DNA from: Phaeospirillum sp.
GTDB lineage: Bacteria > Pseudomonadota > Alphaproteobacteria > Rhodospirillales > Magnetospirillaceae
DNA: 36,076 nucleotides
Direction: 5' to 3'
Assembly (NCBI GenBank): GCA_030824585.1
Contig: JAVBXM010000260.1
Coordinates: forward strand, 1-36,076
In this document: piece after piece, positions 1-7,334 of the stretch
Layout: every line of letters begins with the position of its first letter
How positions within the stretch are numbered: position 1 is the stretch's first letter
Position numbers and translations under genes: made by a program
Notes under the pieces: model-generated
Told to the model about the DNA's origin: nothing
The model's input: only the letters and a program-made list of their open reading frames with translations
Databases searched by the model: none

Positions 1-103
1 AACGGCAGGGGCTCCTTGCTTTGTGACGGGGTACGCCCAAGGCACTAACGGGCTCCCTGCCGGATGGCCACTTTGCCATGGCCAACACCGACTACATACA
101 AGG

Positions 104-295
104 CACCAAGGACACCAAGGGGACTTTCCCTTTCCTCGTCATGCCCGGGCTTGGTTCGGGCATCCACACCCAGCCGCCTATCTCGTAGCTTGACCCGGCA
201 TTCAGGCGGAGCCGCGTGGATGGCCGGAACAAGTCCGGCCATGACGGCAGGGATGCGGCCTCGTCACTTGCTTCGCCCTCTTGGTGTCCTTGGTG
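104..295. repeat. Nested inverted repeats in intergenic DNA
   Basis: A perfect 16-bp inverted repeat (CACCAAGGACACCAAG at 104-119, its reverse complement at 280-295) encloses a second, imperfect 30-bp inverted repeat (138-167 against 216-245, about 24 of 30 positions pairing). A further half-arm resembling the inner repeat lies near 394-419 (gtcaagcccggccatgacga). Sequences of this kind, reading like gtcatgcccgggcttg...catccac, are common dispersed intergenic repeats in alphaproteobacteria. I see no protein-coding gene anywhere in 1-460; short open frames here are repeat-derived. Confidence 0.7.
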
Positions 296-318
296 ACTTG
301 GTGGTTTATCCGTCTTTT

Positions 319-345
319 CCGCATTCCCGCGCGGGTGGAATGCGG
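319..345. other. 9-bp perfect hairpin, no T-tract
   Basis: CCGCATTCC (319-327) pairs perfectly with GGAATGCGG (337-345) around a 9-nt loop. It lies about 115 bp beyond the end of the minus-strand monooxygenase gene and could end or stabilise that transcript. Neither side has the T-run of an intrinsic terminator, so its role is open. Confidence 0.4.
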
Positions 346-460
346 TCAAGCCCAGGGGAACGAGGACGGTGTACCGATGTTAACCGGACACCAGTGGGTC
401 AAGCCCGGCCATGACGAGACAATGCCAACCTCTCTCGATCCAGGTTTAAGGCCCGATACT

Positions 461-2713
461 CTAACCCGACCGGGGCACGAAGCCGTCGATGGAGGCGTAC
501 TGTTTCGGCCAGGGCATGGCATAGCCCTGCTCGGCGGCGGCGTGACGGGTCCAGTAGGGATCGAACAGGTGGGTACGGGCCAGGACGCAAAGGTCGGCGC
601 GGCCCGCCGCCAAGATGGTGTTGACGTCGGCGTGGGACTGGACGTTGCCCACCGTCATGGTGGGGATGCCCGCCTCCAGCCGGATACGGTCGGCGAAGGG
701 GGTCTGGAACAGGCGGCCGTAGACCGGCTTCTGCTCGGCCACCACCTGGCCCGCCGAGACGTCGATGATGTCGCAGCCCAATTCCTTCAGGCGCCGCGCC
801 ACCTCCACGCCGTCCTCGGGAGTGAAGCCGCCCTCGGCCCAATCGGTGGCGGAAATGCGCACCGAAATGGGCTTGTCGGCCGGCCAGACGGCGCGCACCG
901 CCCGGAACACCTCCAGCGGAAAGCGCATGCGGTTCTCCAGGCTGCCGCCGTACGTGTCCTCGCGGCGGTTGGTCAGCGGCGACAGGAAGGTGGACAGCAG
1001 ATAGCCATGGGCGAAGTGGACCTCGACCATGTCGAAGCCGGCCTGATCGGCCATGACCGTCGCCTGGATGAAGTCCGCCACCACCTTGTCCATGTCGGCG
1101 CGATCCATGGCCCTGGGCGTCTGGTTGAGCTGGCGATAGGGGATGGGCGACGGCGCCATCACCGGCCAGTTGCCGTGGTCCAGGGGCTGGTCCATGCCCT
1201 CCCAGATCAGCCTGGTCGAGCCCTTGCGCCCGGCGTGGCCCAATTGAACGGCGATCCTGGCCTCGCTGTTGGCATGGACGAAGTCGCAGACCCGCTTCCA
1301 GGCCGCCACATGCTCGGGCTTGTAAAGACCGGCGCAGCCCGGCGTGATGCGGCCCTCCGGGCTGACATCGGTCATCTCGGCGATCACCAGGCCGGCCCCG
1401 CCCATGGCGCGGCTGCCCAGGTGCACCAGATGGAAGTCGCCGACGGTGCCGTCCTCGGCGGAGTACATGCACATGGGCGACACCACCACCCGGTTGGCCA
1501 GCGTCATGCCGCGCAGCCTGAACGGCGTGAACATGGGCGGCGTCGGCCGGTCGGGAACCGGCGTCCTCGATTGTTCGGCCGCCTGCCCGGCGAACCAGCG
1601 CTCGATGCCGTCCACGTACTGGGGATCGCGGAGCCGCAGGTTGTCGTAGGTGATGCGCAACGAGCGGGTCAGCATGGAGAAATTGAACTGCACCGGATCG
1701 AGGCGGCCGTGATAGCGCTCGGTCTGCTCGAACCATTCCATGCTGACCTGCGAGGCGCGCTGCAGGCTGTCGACCACCGGCCGGCGATCGCGCTCGAAGG
1801 CGTCAAGGGCGGAGTCGAGGCTGGGATTGGCCGCCAGAGCGGCGGCCAGGGCGATGCCGTCCTCCATGGCCAGCTTGGTGCCCGAGCCGATGGTGAAATG
1901 GGCGGTATGCAGCGCATCGCCCATCAGCACCACGTTGCCGTGGTGCCAGCGGCGGTTCCTGACCCGGGGGAAGCTGCGCCAGATGGAGTTGTTGGAGATC
2001 AGGCGGTGCCCCTCCAGCTCGGCGGCGTACAGGCGTTCGCAATAGGCGACGCTGGCCGCCTCGTCGGCGCGGTCCAGCCCGGCCTTGCGCCAGGTGTCCT
2101 CGGTGCATTCGATGATGAAGGTCGAGCGCCCGTTCTCGAACTGATAGCAGTGGGAGCGGAACAGGCCGTGCTCGTTCTCGCGGAAGAAGAAGGTGAACGC
2201 CCCGAACGGCCGCGTGGTGCCCAGCCAGATGAACTTGTTGGGCCGCAGGTCGATGTCGACGCCGAAATGCTCCTTGTGCTGGTCGCGCACCACGCTGTTG
2301 ATGCCGTCGCCGGCCACCACCAGGTCCCAGGAACGGTATTCCTCGATATCGGTGACATTGGCGTCGTGGATCACCTCCACCCCCAGTTCCCGCGCCCGTG
2401 CCTCGAGAATCTGCAGCAGTTTCAGCCGCGACAGGCCGGCGAAGCCGTGGCCGCGCGACACCAGGACGTGGCCCCTGTAGTGGGTCTCGATATCGTCCCA
2501 ATGGGCGAAGGATTCGGTGATCCGGCGGTAGGAATCCGGGTCGGCCTCGGCGAAATTGGCCATGGTGGCGTCCGAGAACACCACGCCGAAGCCCCAGGTG
2601 ACATTGGCCGGATTGCGCTCGATCACCCGGATGGTGGCGTCGGGGCGCTGCTTCTTCATGAGGATGGCGAAGTACAAGGACGCGGGGCCACCGCCGATGC
2701 AGGCTATCTTCAT
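461..2713 (-). CDS. 2-aminobenzoyl-CoA monooxygenase/reductase-like bifunctional flavoprotein
   Basis: This 750-residue protein fuses two flavin domains. Residues 1 to about 375 are an FAD aromatic hydroxylase domain: dinucleotide motif IGGGPAS at residues 6-12, the [12 protein letters not shown] motif, and [21 protein letters not shown] near residue 285. From about residue 390 follows an Old Yellow Enzyme FMN domain ([20 protein letters not shown], then [11 protein letters not shown] and TYGGSLENR). This architecture is known from 2-aminobenzoyl-CoA monooxygenase/reductase, which hydroxylates and then reduces the ring using O2 and NAD(P)H, and from bifunctional salicylyl-CoA 5-hydroxylases. 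The neighbouring operon is predicted to end in 2-aminobenzoyl-CoA, which favours the first. I chose the ATG at 2713 over the one at 2773 because GGGAGGG sits just upstream and the FAD motif then starts at residue 6. It follows the tetR gene on the same strand with its own likely promoter. The salicylyl-CoA alternative cannot be excluded by sequence reading alone. Confidence 0.85.
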   Translation of the reverse strand: MKIACIGGGPASLYFAILMKKQRPDATIRVIERNPANVTWGFGVVFSDATMANFAEADPDSYRRITESFAHWDDIETHYRGHVLVSRGHGFAGLSRLKLLQILEARARELGVEVIHDANVTDIEEYRSWDLVVAGDGINSVVRDQHKEHFGVDIDLRPNKFIWLGTTRPFGAFTFFFRENEHGLFRSHCYQFENGRSTFIIECTEDTWRKAGLDRADEAASVAYCERLYAAELEGHRLISNNSIWRSFPRVRNRRWHHGNVVLMGDALHTAHFTIGSGTKLAMEDGIALAAALAANPSLDSALDAFERDRRPVVDSLQRASQVSMEWFEQTERYHGRLDPVQFNFSMLTRSLRITYDNLRLRDPQYVDGIERWFAGQAAEQSRTPVPDRPTPPMFTPFRLRGMTLANRVVVSPMCMYSAEDGTVGDFHLVHLGSRAMGGAGLVIAEMTDVSPEGRITPGCAGLYKPEHVAAWKRVCDFVHANSEARIAVQLGHAGRKGSTRLIWEGMDQPLDHGNWPVMAPSPIPYRQLNQTPRAMDRADMDKVVADFIQATVMADQAGFDMVEVHFAHGYLLSTFLSPLTNRREDTYGGSLENRMRFPLEVFRAVRAVWPADKPISVRISATDWAEGGFTPEDGVEVARRLKELGCDIIDVSAGQVVAEQKPVYGRLFQTPFADRIRLEAGIPTMTVGNVQSHADVNTILAAGRADLCVLARTHLFDPYWTRHAAAEQGYAMPWPKQYASIDGFVPRSG

Positions 2714-2745
2714 CACACCCTCCCTGGCCGCCATGCGACGGCGAG

Positions 2746-2780
2746 ATAGTTTATGATTAAAATAATATGGCACAGGTCAG
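2746..2780. promoter_or_regulatory. Upstream element shared with the ridA promoter (copy 1)
   Basis: This AT-rich sequence matches 21364-21401 at 17 of 19 positions in the first block (atagttNatgNttaaaata) and 9 of 10 in the second (cNcaggtcag); the spacer is 6 bp here and 9 bp there. It overlaps the predicted -10 of the monooxygenase promoter. Relative to the downstream gene it is reversed compared with the ridA copy. A shared regulator site is the simplest reading; the binding protein is unknown. Confidence 0.45.
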
Positions 2781-2791
2781 TTTGTAGTCAA
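2762..2791 (-). promoter_or_regulatory. Sigma-70-like promoter of the monooxygenase gene
   Basis: On the minus strand TTGACT (2791-2786) is followed after 18 bp by TATTAT (2767-2762), a good -35/-10 pair about 50 bp ahead of the ATG at 2713. The -10 lies inside the element shared with the ridA upstream region. This suggests that the monooxygenase gene can be transcribed independently of tetR. Confidence 0.5.
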
Positions 2792-2814
2792 TCCAAATTC
2801 CCGGGACCCGGCCT

Positions 2815-3450
2815 TCAGTCCTTGGCGGCGGCCTTGCGCGTCCGGCGCGGCGCCTTCGCCGCCGCCGGGGGCTTGGCGCCGGGATCGACGATGCCGTGCG
2901 CCACCATGGTGAAGAAGATGTCCAGGATCTTGTCGATGGGAATGGATTTGCCGGGGTCGTACCAGCGCGACATCCAGTTGCACATGCCCAGGACGCCGTT
3001 GGCCACCATGCGGGCGTCCAGGCCGGGCTTGAAGATGCCCTGCTCCTGGCCGTCCTCGATCAGGCGGGTCCACAGGTGGGTGTATTCGTTCCACACCCCG
3101 CGCAGTTCGGCGGCCTTGCCCTCGTCCTCGAGGAAATGGTCCTCGCGCAGCGCCACCGTCATTTCGAGATAGTTGGGATTGAAGCGGTCCAGGTGGTTGC
3201 GGATGGCCGCCTCCAGCTTTTCCTCGGCCGGCAGGTTGGAGTTGATGATCGCCCCCAGCCCCATGACCAGCGAGGTGCTCTGCGGCAGGATGATCTTGAG
3301 CAGGATGTCGGCGCGGCTCTTGAAATAATAATAGATGGCCTCGCGCTTGATGCCGACCGCGTTGGCGATGTCCTCGATGGACGTGCGGTTGACCCCCTGG
3401 CGCTCGAACACCTCGGTAGCCCGCCTCAGTATCTGAATCCGTCGGCTCAT
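2815..3450 (-). CDS. TetR/AcrR-family transcriptional regulator
   Basis: This 211-residue protein has a typical TetR N-terminal helix-turn-helix at about residues 5-55 (SIEDIANAVGIKREAIYYYF, with the family hallmark YYYFKSR) and a helical C-terminal ligand/dimer domain. The tail (last ~20 residues) is rich in Ala, Lys and Arg, which is unusual but not disabling. It is divergent from the 14-gene degradation operon, and two tandem palindromes lie in the gap 3451-3671, so it most likely represses that operon and itself until a pathway intermediate, perhaps an aryl-CoA, binds. The iaa cluster of Aromatoleum uses a GntR-type regulator, so the control differs here. The start at 3450 is the only ATG that gives the complete HTH. 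Confidence 0.88.
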   Translation of the reverse strand: MSRRIQILRRATEVFERQGVNRTSIEDIANAVGIKREAIYYYFKSRADILLKIILPQSTSLVMGLGAIINSNLPAEEKLEAAIRNHLDRFNPNYLEMTVALREDHFLEDEGKAAELRGVWNEYTHLWTRLIEDGQEQGIFKPGLDARMVANGVLGMCNWMSRWYDPGKSIPIDKILDIFFTMVAHGIVDPGAKPPAAAKAPRRTRKAAAKD

Positions 3451-3519
3451 CCCTGCCCATTCCTAACGTCTTGCCCGAGGTCAGACCCTATCCCGAACCA
3501 CCGCAACGCACAATGGAAT

Positions 3520-3539
3520 TTTTTACAGGGCCGTAAAAA
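3520..3539. promoter_or_regulatory. Palindromic operator 1 (putative TetR site)
   Basis: TTTTTACAGGGCCGTAAAAA is a dyad with 7-bp arms (TTTTTAC/GTAAAAA) around a 6-bp centre. With operator 2 it fits the pattern TTTAC-N6-GTAAA, and the two centres are 23 bp apart, about two helical turns. It lies in the divergent gap between tetR and the first hydratase gene. Confidence 0.65.
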
Positions 3540-3544
3540 TCCTG

Positions 3545-3560
3545 TTTACGGGACTGTAAA
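3545..3560. promoter_or_regulatory. Palindromic operator 2 (putative TetR site)
   Basis: TTTACGGGACTGTAAA repeats the TTTAC-N6-GTAAA pattern of operator 1 and shares 13 of 16 bases with its core. Two matching dyads in tandem at a divergent promoter are typical of autoregulating TetR proteins. It lies 111 bp ahead of the GTG start at 3672. Confidence 0.65.
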
Positions 3561-3671
3561 ATTCTTTTAGCGTTCAAACAACGGCAGCACGCTGATCGGA
3601 CCCAGTCCGGCGGCGATGGAATCGGAGGAAACATCCGCGGCGGCCGCCATGAACAAGAGGGAGGAACCGCC

Positions 3672-4115
3672 GTGAAAGCCGAAGAGCTCGTAGGCAAAGT
3701 CTATGCCCCGTTCACCGTCGACGTGGAGAAGGGCCGCCTGCGGCTTTTCGCCAAGGCCATCGGTGAATCCAATCCGGTCTACCTGGACGACGACGCGGCG
3801 CGAAAGGCAGGCTATGCCTCGCTTCCGGCCCCGCCGACCTTCGCCTTCTCCATCGCCATGGACGCCGAGCAGCCGTTCAAGGTCCTCGAGGATCTGGGGG
3901 TGGACAAGACCCGCTCCATGCACGGCGAGCAGATTTTCGACTACATCGAGCCCATCTGCGCCGGCGACACCGTCACCGGCGTGCAGCGGGTGGTCGAGAC
4001 CTTCGAGAAGAAGGGCGGCGCCATGCGTTTCATCGTCACGGAAACGCTGCTGAAAAACCAGCACACCCGGCCGGTGGCGAATTTACGGACCGTAATAATC
4101 GTCCGTCAGGGGTAG
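3672..4115 (+). CDS. MaoC-type dehydratase, N-terminal-like hot-dog protein
   Basis: This 147-residue protein resembles the N-terminal half of MaoC-like (FAS1-type) dehydratases: VGKVYAPFTVDVEKGRLRLFAKAIGESNPVYLDDDAARKAG, then LPAPPTFAF and HGEQIFDYIEPICAGDTV. In such two-part hydratases this half lacks the Asp/His pair and pairs with a catalytic MaoC half, here the next gene 10 bp downstream. Together they probably hydrate the cinnamoyl-CoA-type double bond, giving a 3-hydroxyacyl-CoA. The start is GTG at 3672, supported by GAGGGAGGA immediately upstream. It is the first gene of the operon, behind the tandem operators. Partnership with the next gene is inferred from order and family. Confidence 0.82.
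   Translation: MKAEELVGKVYAPFTVDVEKGRLRLFAKAIGESNPVYLDDDAARKAGYASLPAPPTFAFSIAMDAEQPFKVLEDLGVDKTRSMHGEQIFDYIEPICAGDTVTGVQRVVETFEKKGGAMRFIVTETLLKNQHTRPVANLRTVIIVRQG
4083..4095. promoter_or_regulatory. Operator-like dyad inside the end of the hydratase gene
   Basis: TTACGGaCCGTAA is a perfect 6+6 dyad with one central base, within the last codons of the upstream gene and about 30 bp before the next start. It resembles the two upstream operators but has a 5-bp rather than a 6-bp centre between TTTAC and GTAA. It may be a weak third site or chance. Confidence 0.3.
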
Positions 4116-4125
4116 GGAGATGACC

Positions 4126-4545
4126 ATGAGCATCCGCTTCGCCGACATCGCGGTGGGGGACAGCATCCCCGAACTCGCCAAGCCGCCCATCGACCGCACC
4201 CAACTGGCCCTGTTCGCCGGTGCCTCGGGCGATCACAACCCCATCCACCTGGATGACGAGCAGGCCCGCTCGGGCGGGCTGCCCGGCGTGATCGCCCACG
4301 GCATGCTGTCCATGGCCTTTCTGGGACAGGTGCTGACCGGCTGGGTGCCGCAATCGGCCGTCCGGTCGTTCTCGGCCCGCTTCACCGCCATGGCCTTCCC
4401 CGGCGACACCATCACCTGCAAGGGGGTGGTCACCGCCAAGTCCGAGGAGAACGGCGAGATGGTGGTCGACCTCGACCTTTCCGCCGTCAACCAGGACGGC
4501 AAGCAGACCCTGGCCGGATCGGCCCGCATCGCCCTGCCCGCCTAG
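4126..4545 (+). CDS. MaoC-family (R)-specific enoyl-CoA hydratase
   Basis: This 139-residue hot-dog protein carries the hydratase motif AGASGDHNPIHLDD with the catalytic Asp36 and His41, followed by GLPGVIAHGMLSMAF. The family adds water to 2-enoyl-CoA to give the (R)-3-hydroxyacyl-CoA. In this operon the substrate would be 2-aminocinnamoyl-CoA. I prefer the ATG at 4126 to the one at 4120 because AGGGAG at 4114-4119 then has 6 bp of spacing; with 4120 there is none. It follows the non-catalytic MaoC half and precedes the thiolase, forming the beta-oxidation end of the route with the SDR at 19133. Confidence 0.87.
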   Translation: MSIRFADIAVGDSIPELAKPPIDRTQLALFAGASGDHNPIHLDDEQARSGGLPGVIAHGMLSMAFLGQVLTGWVPQSAVRSFSARFTAMAFPGDTITCKGVVTAKSEENGEMVVDLDLSAVNQDGKQTLAGSARIALPA

Positions 4546-4556
4546 GAGCGCCCCAC

Positions 4557-5768
4557 ATGGCCTATCTCGCCGAGATTCCCTATGGCTGCTACTGGTCCAC
4601 CCCCTTCGCCAAGTGGATGGGCAGCCTGGCGCGGCTCCATTCCCTGGAATTCGCCGCCCACGTCGCCAAGGCCGAACTGGCCCGGCGCGACATCCCGGCC
4701 GGAGGATTCGATTTCGGCGTGCTGGGCACCTCGGTGCCGCAGAAGCATTGCTTCTACGGCGCGCCCTGGCTGATGGGCATGATCGGCGCGCCCCAGGCCG
4801 GCGGCCCCTCGGTGTCCCAGGCCTGCGCCACCGGATTGCGCTGCCTGCTGACGGCAGCGACGGAGATTCAGGCCGGGCTGGCCACCATGGCCCTGTCGGC
4901 CACCTGCGACCGCACCTCCAACGGGCCGCACCTCTACTACCCCGATCCCGGCGCCCCCGGCGGCACCGGCACCGCCGAGGATTGGGTGATGCAGAACTTC
5001 TCGTACGATCCGTTCACCGCCAAGTCCATGCTGGCCACCGCCGAGAACGTGGCCGCCCGCTACAAGATCGACACCAGGCGCCAGCACGACGTGGTGCTGC
5101 GGCGCGAGGAGCAGTACGCCGCCGCCCTGGCCGACGACTGCGCCTTCCTCAAGCGCTTCATGACCCTGCCCTTCGAGGTCCCCACCCCCAATTTCCGCAA
5201 GACCGCCTCGGTCATGGCGGCCGACGAGGGCGTCACCCGCTCGACCCCGGAAGGGCTGGCGGCCCTGAAGCCGGTGATGGAAGGCGGCACCGTGACCTTC
5301 GGCGCCCAGACCCATCCGGCCGACGGCAACGCCTGCCTGATCGTCGCCACCCCGGGCAAGGCCCGCGAACTGTCCCGCGATCCCAAGATCAGGGTGCGGC
5401 TGAAGGGCTTCGGCCTGGAAAGGGTCGAACCCGCCTTCATGCCCCGCGCCACCGTCCCGGCGGCCAAGCGCGCCCTGGAGCAGGCCGGCATCGGCATCGA
5501 CAAGGTCAAGGCGGTCAAGCTGCACAATCCCTTCACGGTCAACGACATCGTCTTCGCCGAGGAAACCGGCACCAAGATCGCCGAGATCAACAATTACGGC
5601 TCGTCGCTGGTCTGGGGCCATCCCCAGGCGCCCATGGGCACCCGGAGCGTGATCGAACTGATCGAGGAACTGGTGATCCGCGGCGGCGGCTACGGCCTGT
5701 TTTCCGGCTGCGCCGCCGGCGACACCGCCATGGCCGTGGTGATCCTGGTCGATGAACGTCCGGCCTGA
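4557..5768 (+). CDS. Thiolase-family acyl-CoA acetyltransferase
   Basis: This 403-residue protein has thiolase landmarks: nucleophilic Cys90 in SVSQACATGLR, His323 in HNPFTVND, His355 in GHPQAPMG, and Cys385 in SGCAAGDTAMA in place of the usual CxGGG. It would cleave the 3-oxoacyl-CoA, here 2-aminobenzoylacetyl-CoA, with CoA to give 2-aminobenzoyl-CoA and acetyl-CoA. The altered C-terminal motif (CAAGD) puts it with the less standard, aryl-type thiolases rather than with acetoacetyl-CoA thiolases. AGGAG overlaps the stop of the preceding gene and sets the start at 4557. It corresponds by position to the thiolase beginning the Aromatoleum iaa order. Confidence 0.85.
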   Translation: MAYLAEIPYGCYWSTPFAKWMGSLARLHSLEFAAHVAKAELARRDIPAGGFDFGVLGTSVPQKHCFYGAPWLMGMIGAPQAGGPSVSQACATGLRCLLTAATEIQAGLATMALSATCDRTSNGPHLYYPDPGAPGGTGTAEDWVMQNFSYDPFTAKSMLATAENVAARYKIDTRRQHDVVLRREEQYAAALADDCAFLKRFMTLPFEVPTPNFRKTASVMAADEGVTRSTPEGLAALKPVMEGGTVTFGAQTHPADGNACLIVATPGKARELSRDPKIRVRLKGFGLERVEPAFMPRATVPAAKRALEQAGIGIDKVKAVKLHNPFTVNDIVFAEETGTKIAEINNYGSSLVWGHPQAPMGTRSVIELIEELVIRGGGYGLFSGCAAGDTAMAVVILVDERPA

Positions 5769-5789
5769 GCCCAACGGGGAAGCACGACC

Positions 5790-7316
5790 ATGAACCTGTC
5801 CGATTGGATCGAACGCTGGGCCGGATTTGCCGCCGACAAGCCGGCGCTGCGCTATGAGGGCGCCGAGCTGACCTATGGCGGCCTGGCCCGCCATATCGCC
5901 CGCATCGCCGGCGCGCTGTCCGGCACCCTGGGCATCCGCCGGGGCGAGCGGGTGGCGTGGCTGGGCCTCAACAACGCCGAGAGCATCGCCCTGCTGTTCG
6001 CCTGCGCCCGCATCGGCGCCATCTTCACTCCGCTCAACTGGCGCCTGACCCCGGTGGAGCATCTGGCGCTGATGACCGATTCCGAGCCGTCCCTCTTGGT
6101 GGTCGAGCCCGAATTCGCCGATGCCATCGCCGCCAAGCGGGTGGTGATCACCGGTCCCCGGCTGGCCTGCACCGGCGGCCCGCGCTCCGGCTGGCTGGAC
6201 TGGGATTCCATGGTCGAGGCCGCGCCGCTGCTGAGCGGCGGCGAGGGCCGCGCCGATGACCCGCTGCTGCTGTGCTACACCTCGGGCACCACCGGCCAGC
6301 CCAAGGGCGCCCTCCACACCCAGGACGGCATGCTGTGGAACGCCGTCAACAGCACCCAGATGCACGACCTGACCAGCCAGGACCGGGTGCTGACCACCCT
6401 GCCCATCTTCCACGTGGGCGGGCTGAACATCCAGACCATGCCGGCGCTCCATGCCGGCGCCACCGTCACCCTGCACCGCCGCTTCGACGCCGCCACCACG
6501 CTGGCCACCCTGGTGGAGGAGCGCACCACCCTGGCGGTGCTGGTTCCCACCCAGCTCGACCTGCTGCTGGCCGAGCCGGGCTGGGCGACCGCCGATTTGT
6601 CGAGCCTGCGCTGCATCACCACCGGCTCGACCATCATCCCCACCGGGCTGGTGCGCACCATCCAGGCGCGCGGCATTCCGGTGATCCAGATCTTCGGCTC
6701 GACCGAGACCGGCCCGGTGGCGGTGTTCCAGCGGGTCGCCGACAGCGGCAAGGTCGGCGTCGCCGGCCATTGCGCCGTCCATTGCGAGATGCGGCTGGTG
6801 GACGGCGACGGCAACGACGTGGCGCCCGGCCGGTCGGGCGAGGTGCTGATCAAGGGCCGCAACATCATGATCGGCTACTGGCGCGACGAGGTGGCCACCC
6901 GCGCCGCGCTGAAGGACGGCTGGTTCGCCACCGGCGACATCGGCCACCTGGACGATGACGGCGCCCTGATCATCGACGACCGCAAGAAGGAAATGATCAT
7001 CTCGGGGGGCGAGAACATCTTCCCCGCCGCCCTGGAAGCCATCCTGGGCGAGTGCCCCGACATCGAGGAGGCCGCCGTGGTCGGCCGCCCCGACGAGCGC
7101 TGGGGCGAGATCCCGGTGGCGGTGGTGGTGCCCCGGCCGGGCACCCGCCTGACCGAGGAGGGGGTTCTCGCCCTCTTCAAGGACAAGGTCGCCCGCTACA
7201 AGCACCCGCGCGCCGTGATCTTCACCGACCACCTGCCCCGCACCAGCATCGGCAAGCTGGTCAAGGCCGACATCCGCAAGCTGGCGCGGCAGACGCCGCC
7301 CTCTTCCTCCATCTAA
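5790..7316 (+). CDS. iaaB: Acyl-CoA ligase, probable indoleacetate-CoA ligase
   Basis: This 508-residue AMP-forming acyl-CoA synthetase has the P-loop LLCYTSGTTGQPKGA near residue 160, the FGSTETG motif, GWFATGDIGHLDDDG and the C-terminal hinge DRKKEMIISGGENIFP with a lysine near the end (TSIGKLVK). It forms an acyl-adenylate and then the CoA thioester in the cytoplasm. The Aromatoleum homologue in the same gene position, IaaB, was reported to be a specific indoleacetate-CoA ligase acting first in the pathway. By context this protein would activate indoleacetate; (2-aminophenyl)succinate or another aryl acid is the alternative. It lies 21 bp after the thiolase and 18 bp before the hydantoinase subunit. 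Confidence 0.85.
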   Translation: MNLSDWIERWAGFAADKPALRYEGAELTYGGLARHIARIAGALSGTLGIRRGERVAWLGLNNAESIALLFACARIGAIFTPLNWRLTPVEHLALMTDSEPSLLVVEPEFADAIAAKRVVITGPRLACTGGPRSGWLDWDSMVEAAPLLSGGEGRADDPLLLCYTSGTTGQPKGALHTQDGMLWNAVNSTQMHDLTSQDRVLTTLPIFHVGGLNIQTMPALHAGATVTLHRRFDAATTLATLVEERTTLAVLVPTQLDLLLAEPGWATADLSSLRCITTGSTIIPTGLVRTIQARGIPVIQIFGSTETGPVAVFQRVADSGKVGVAGHCAVHCEMRLVDGDGNDVAPGRSGEVLIKGRNIMIGYWRDEVATRAALKDGWFATGDIGHLDDDGALIIDDRKKEMIISGGENIFPAALEAILGECPDIEEAAVVGRPDERWGEIPVAVVVPRPGTRLTEEGVLALFKDKVARYKHPRAVIFTDHLPRTSIGKLVKADIRKLARQTPPSSSI

Positions 7317-7334
7317 GCCCGGAGACCCGTTCCC

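Noticed and set aside
281-2749. An 822-codon plus-strand open frame opposite the monooxygenase gene
   Set aside because: The minus strand encodes a full two-domain flavoprotein here; the plus-strand frame has no motif and no good ribosome binding site.
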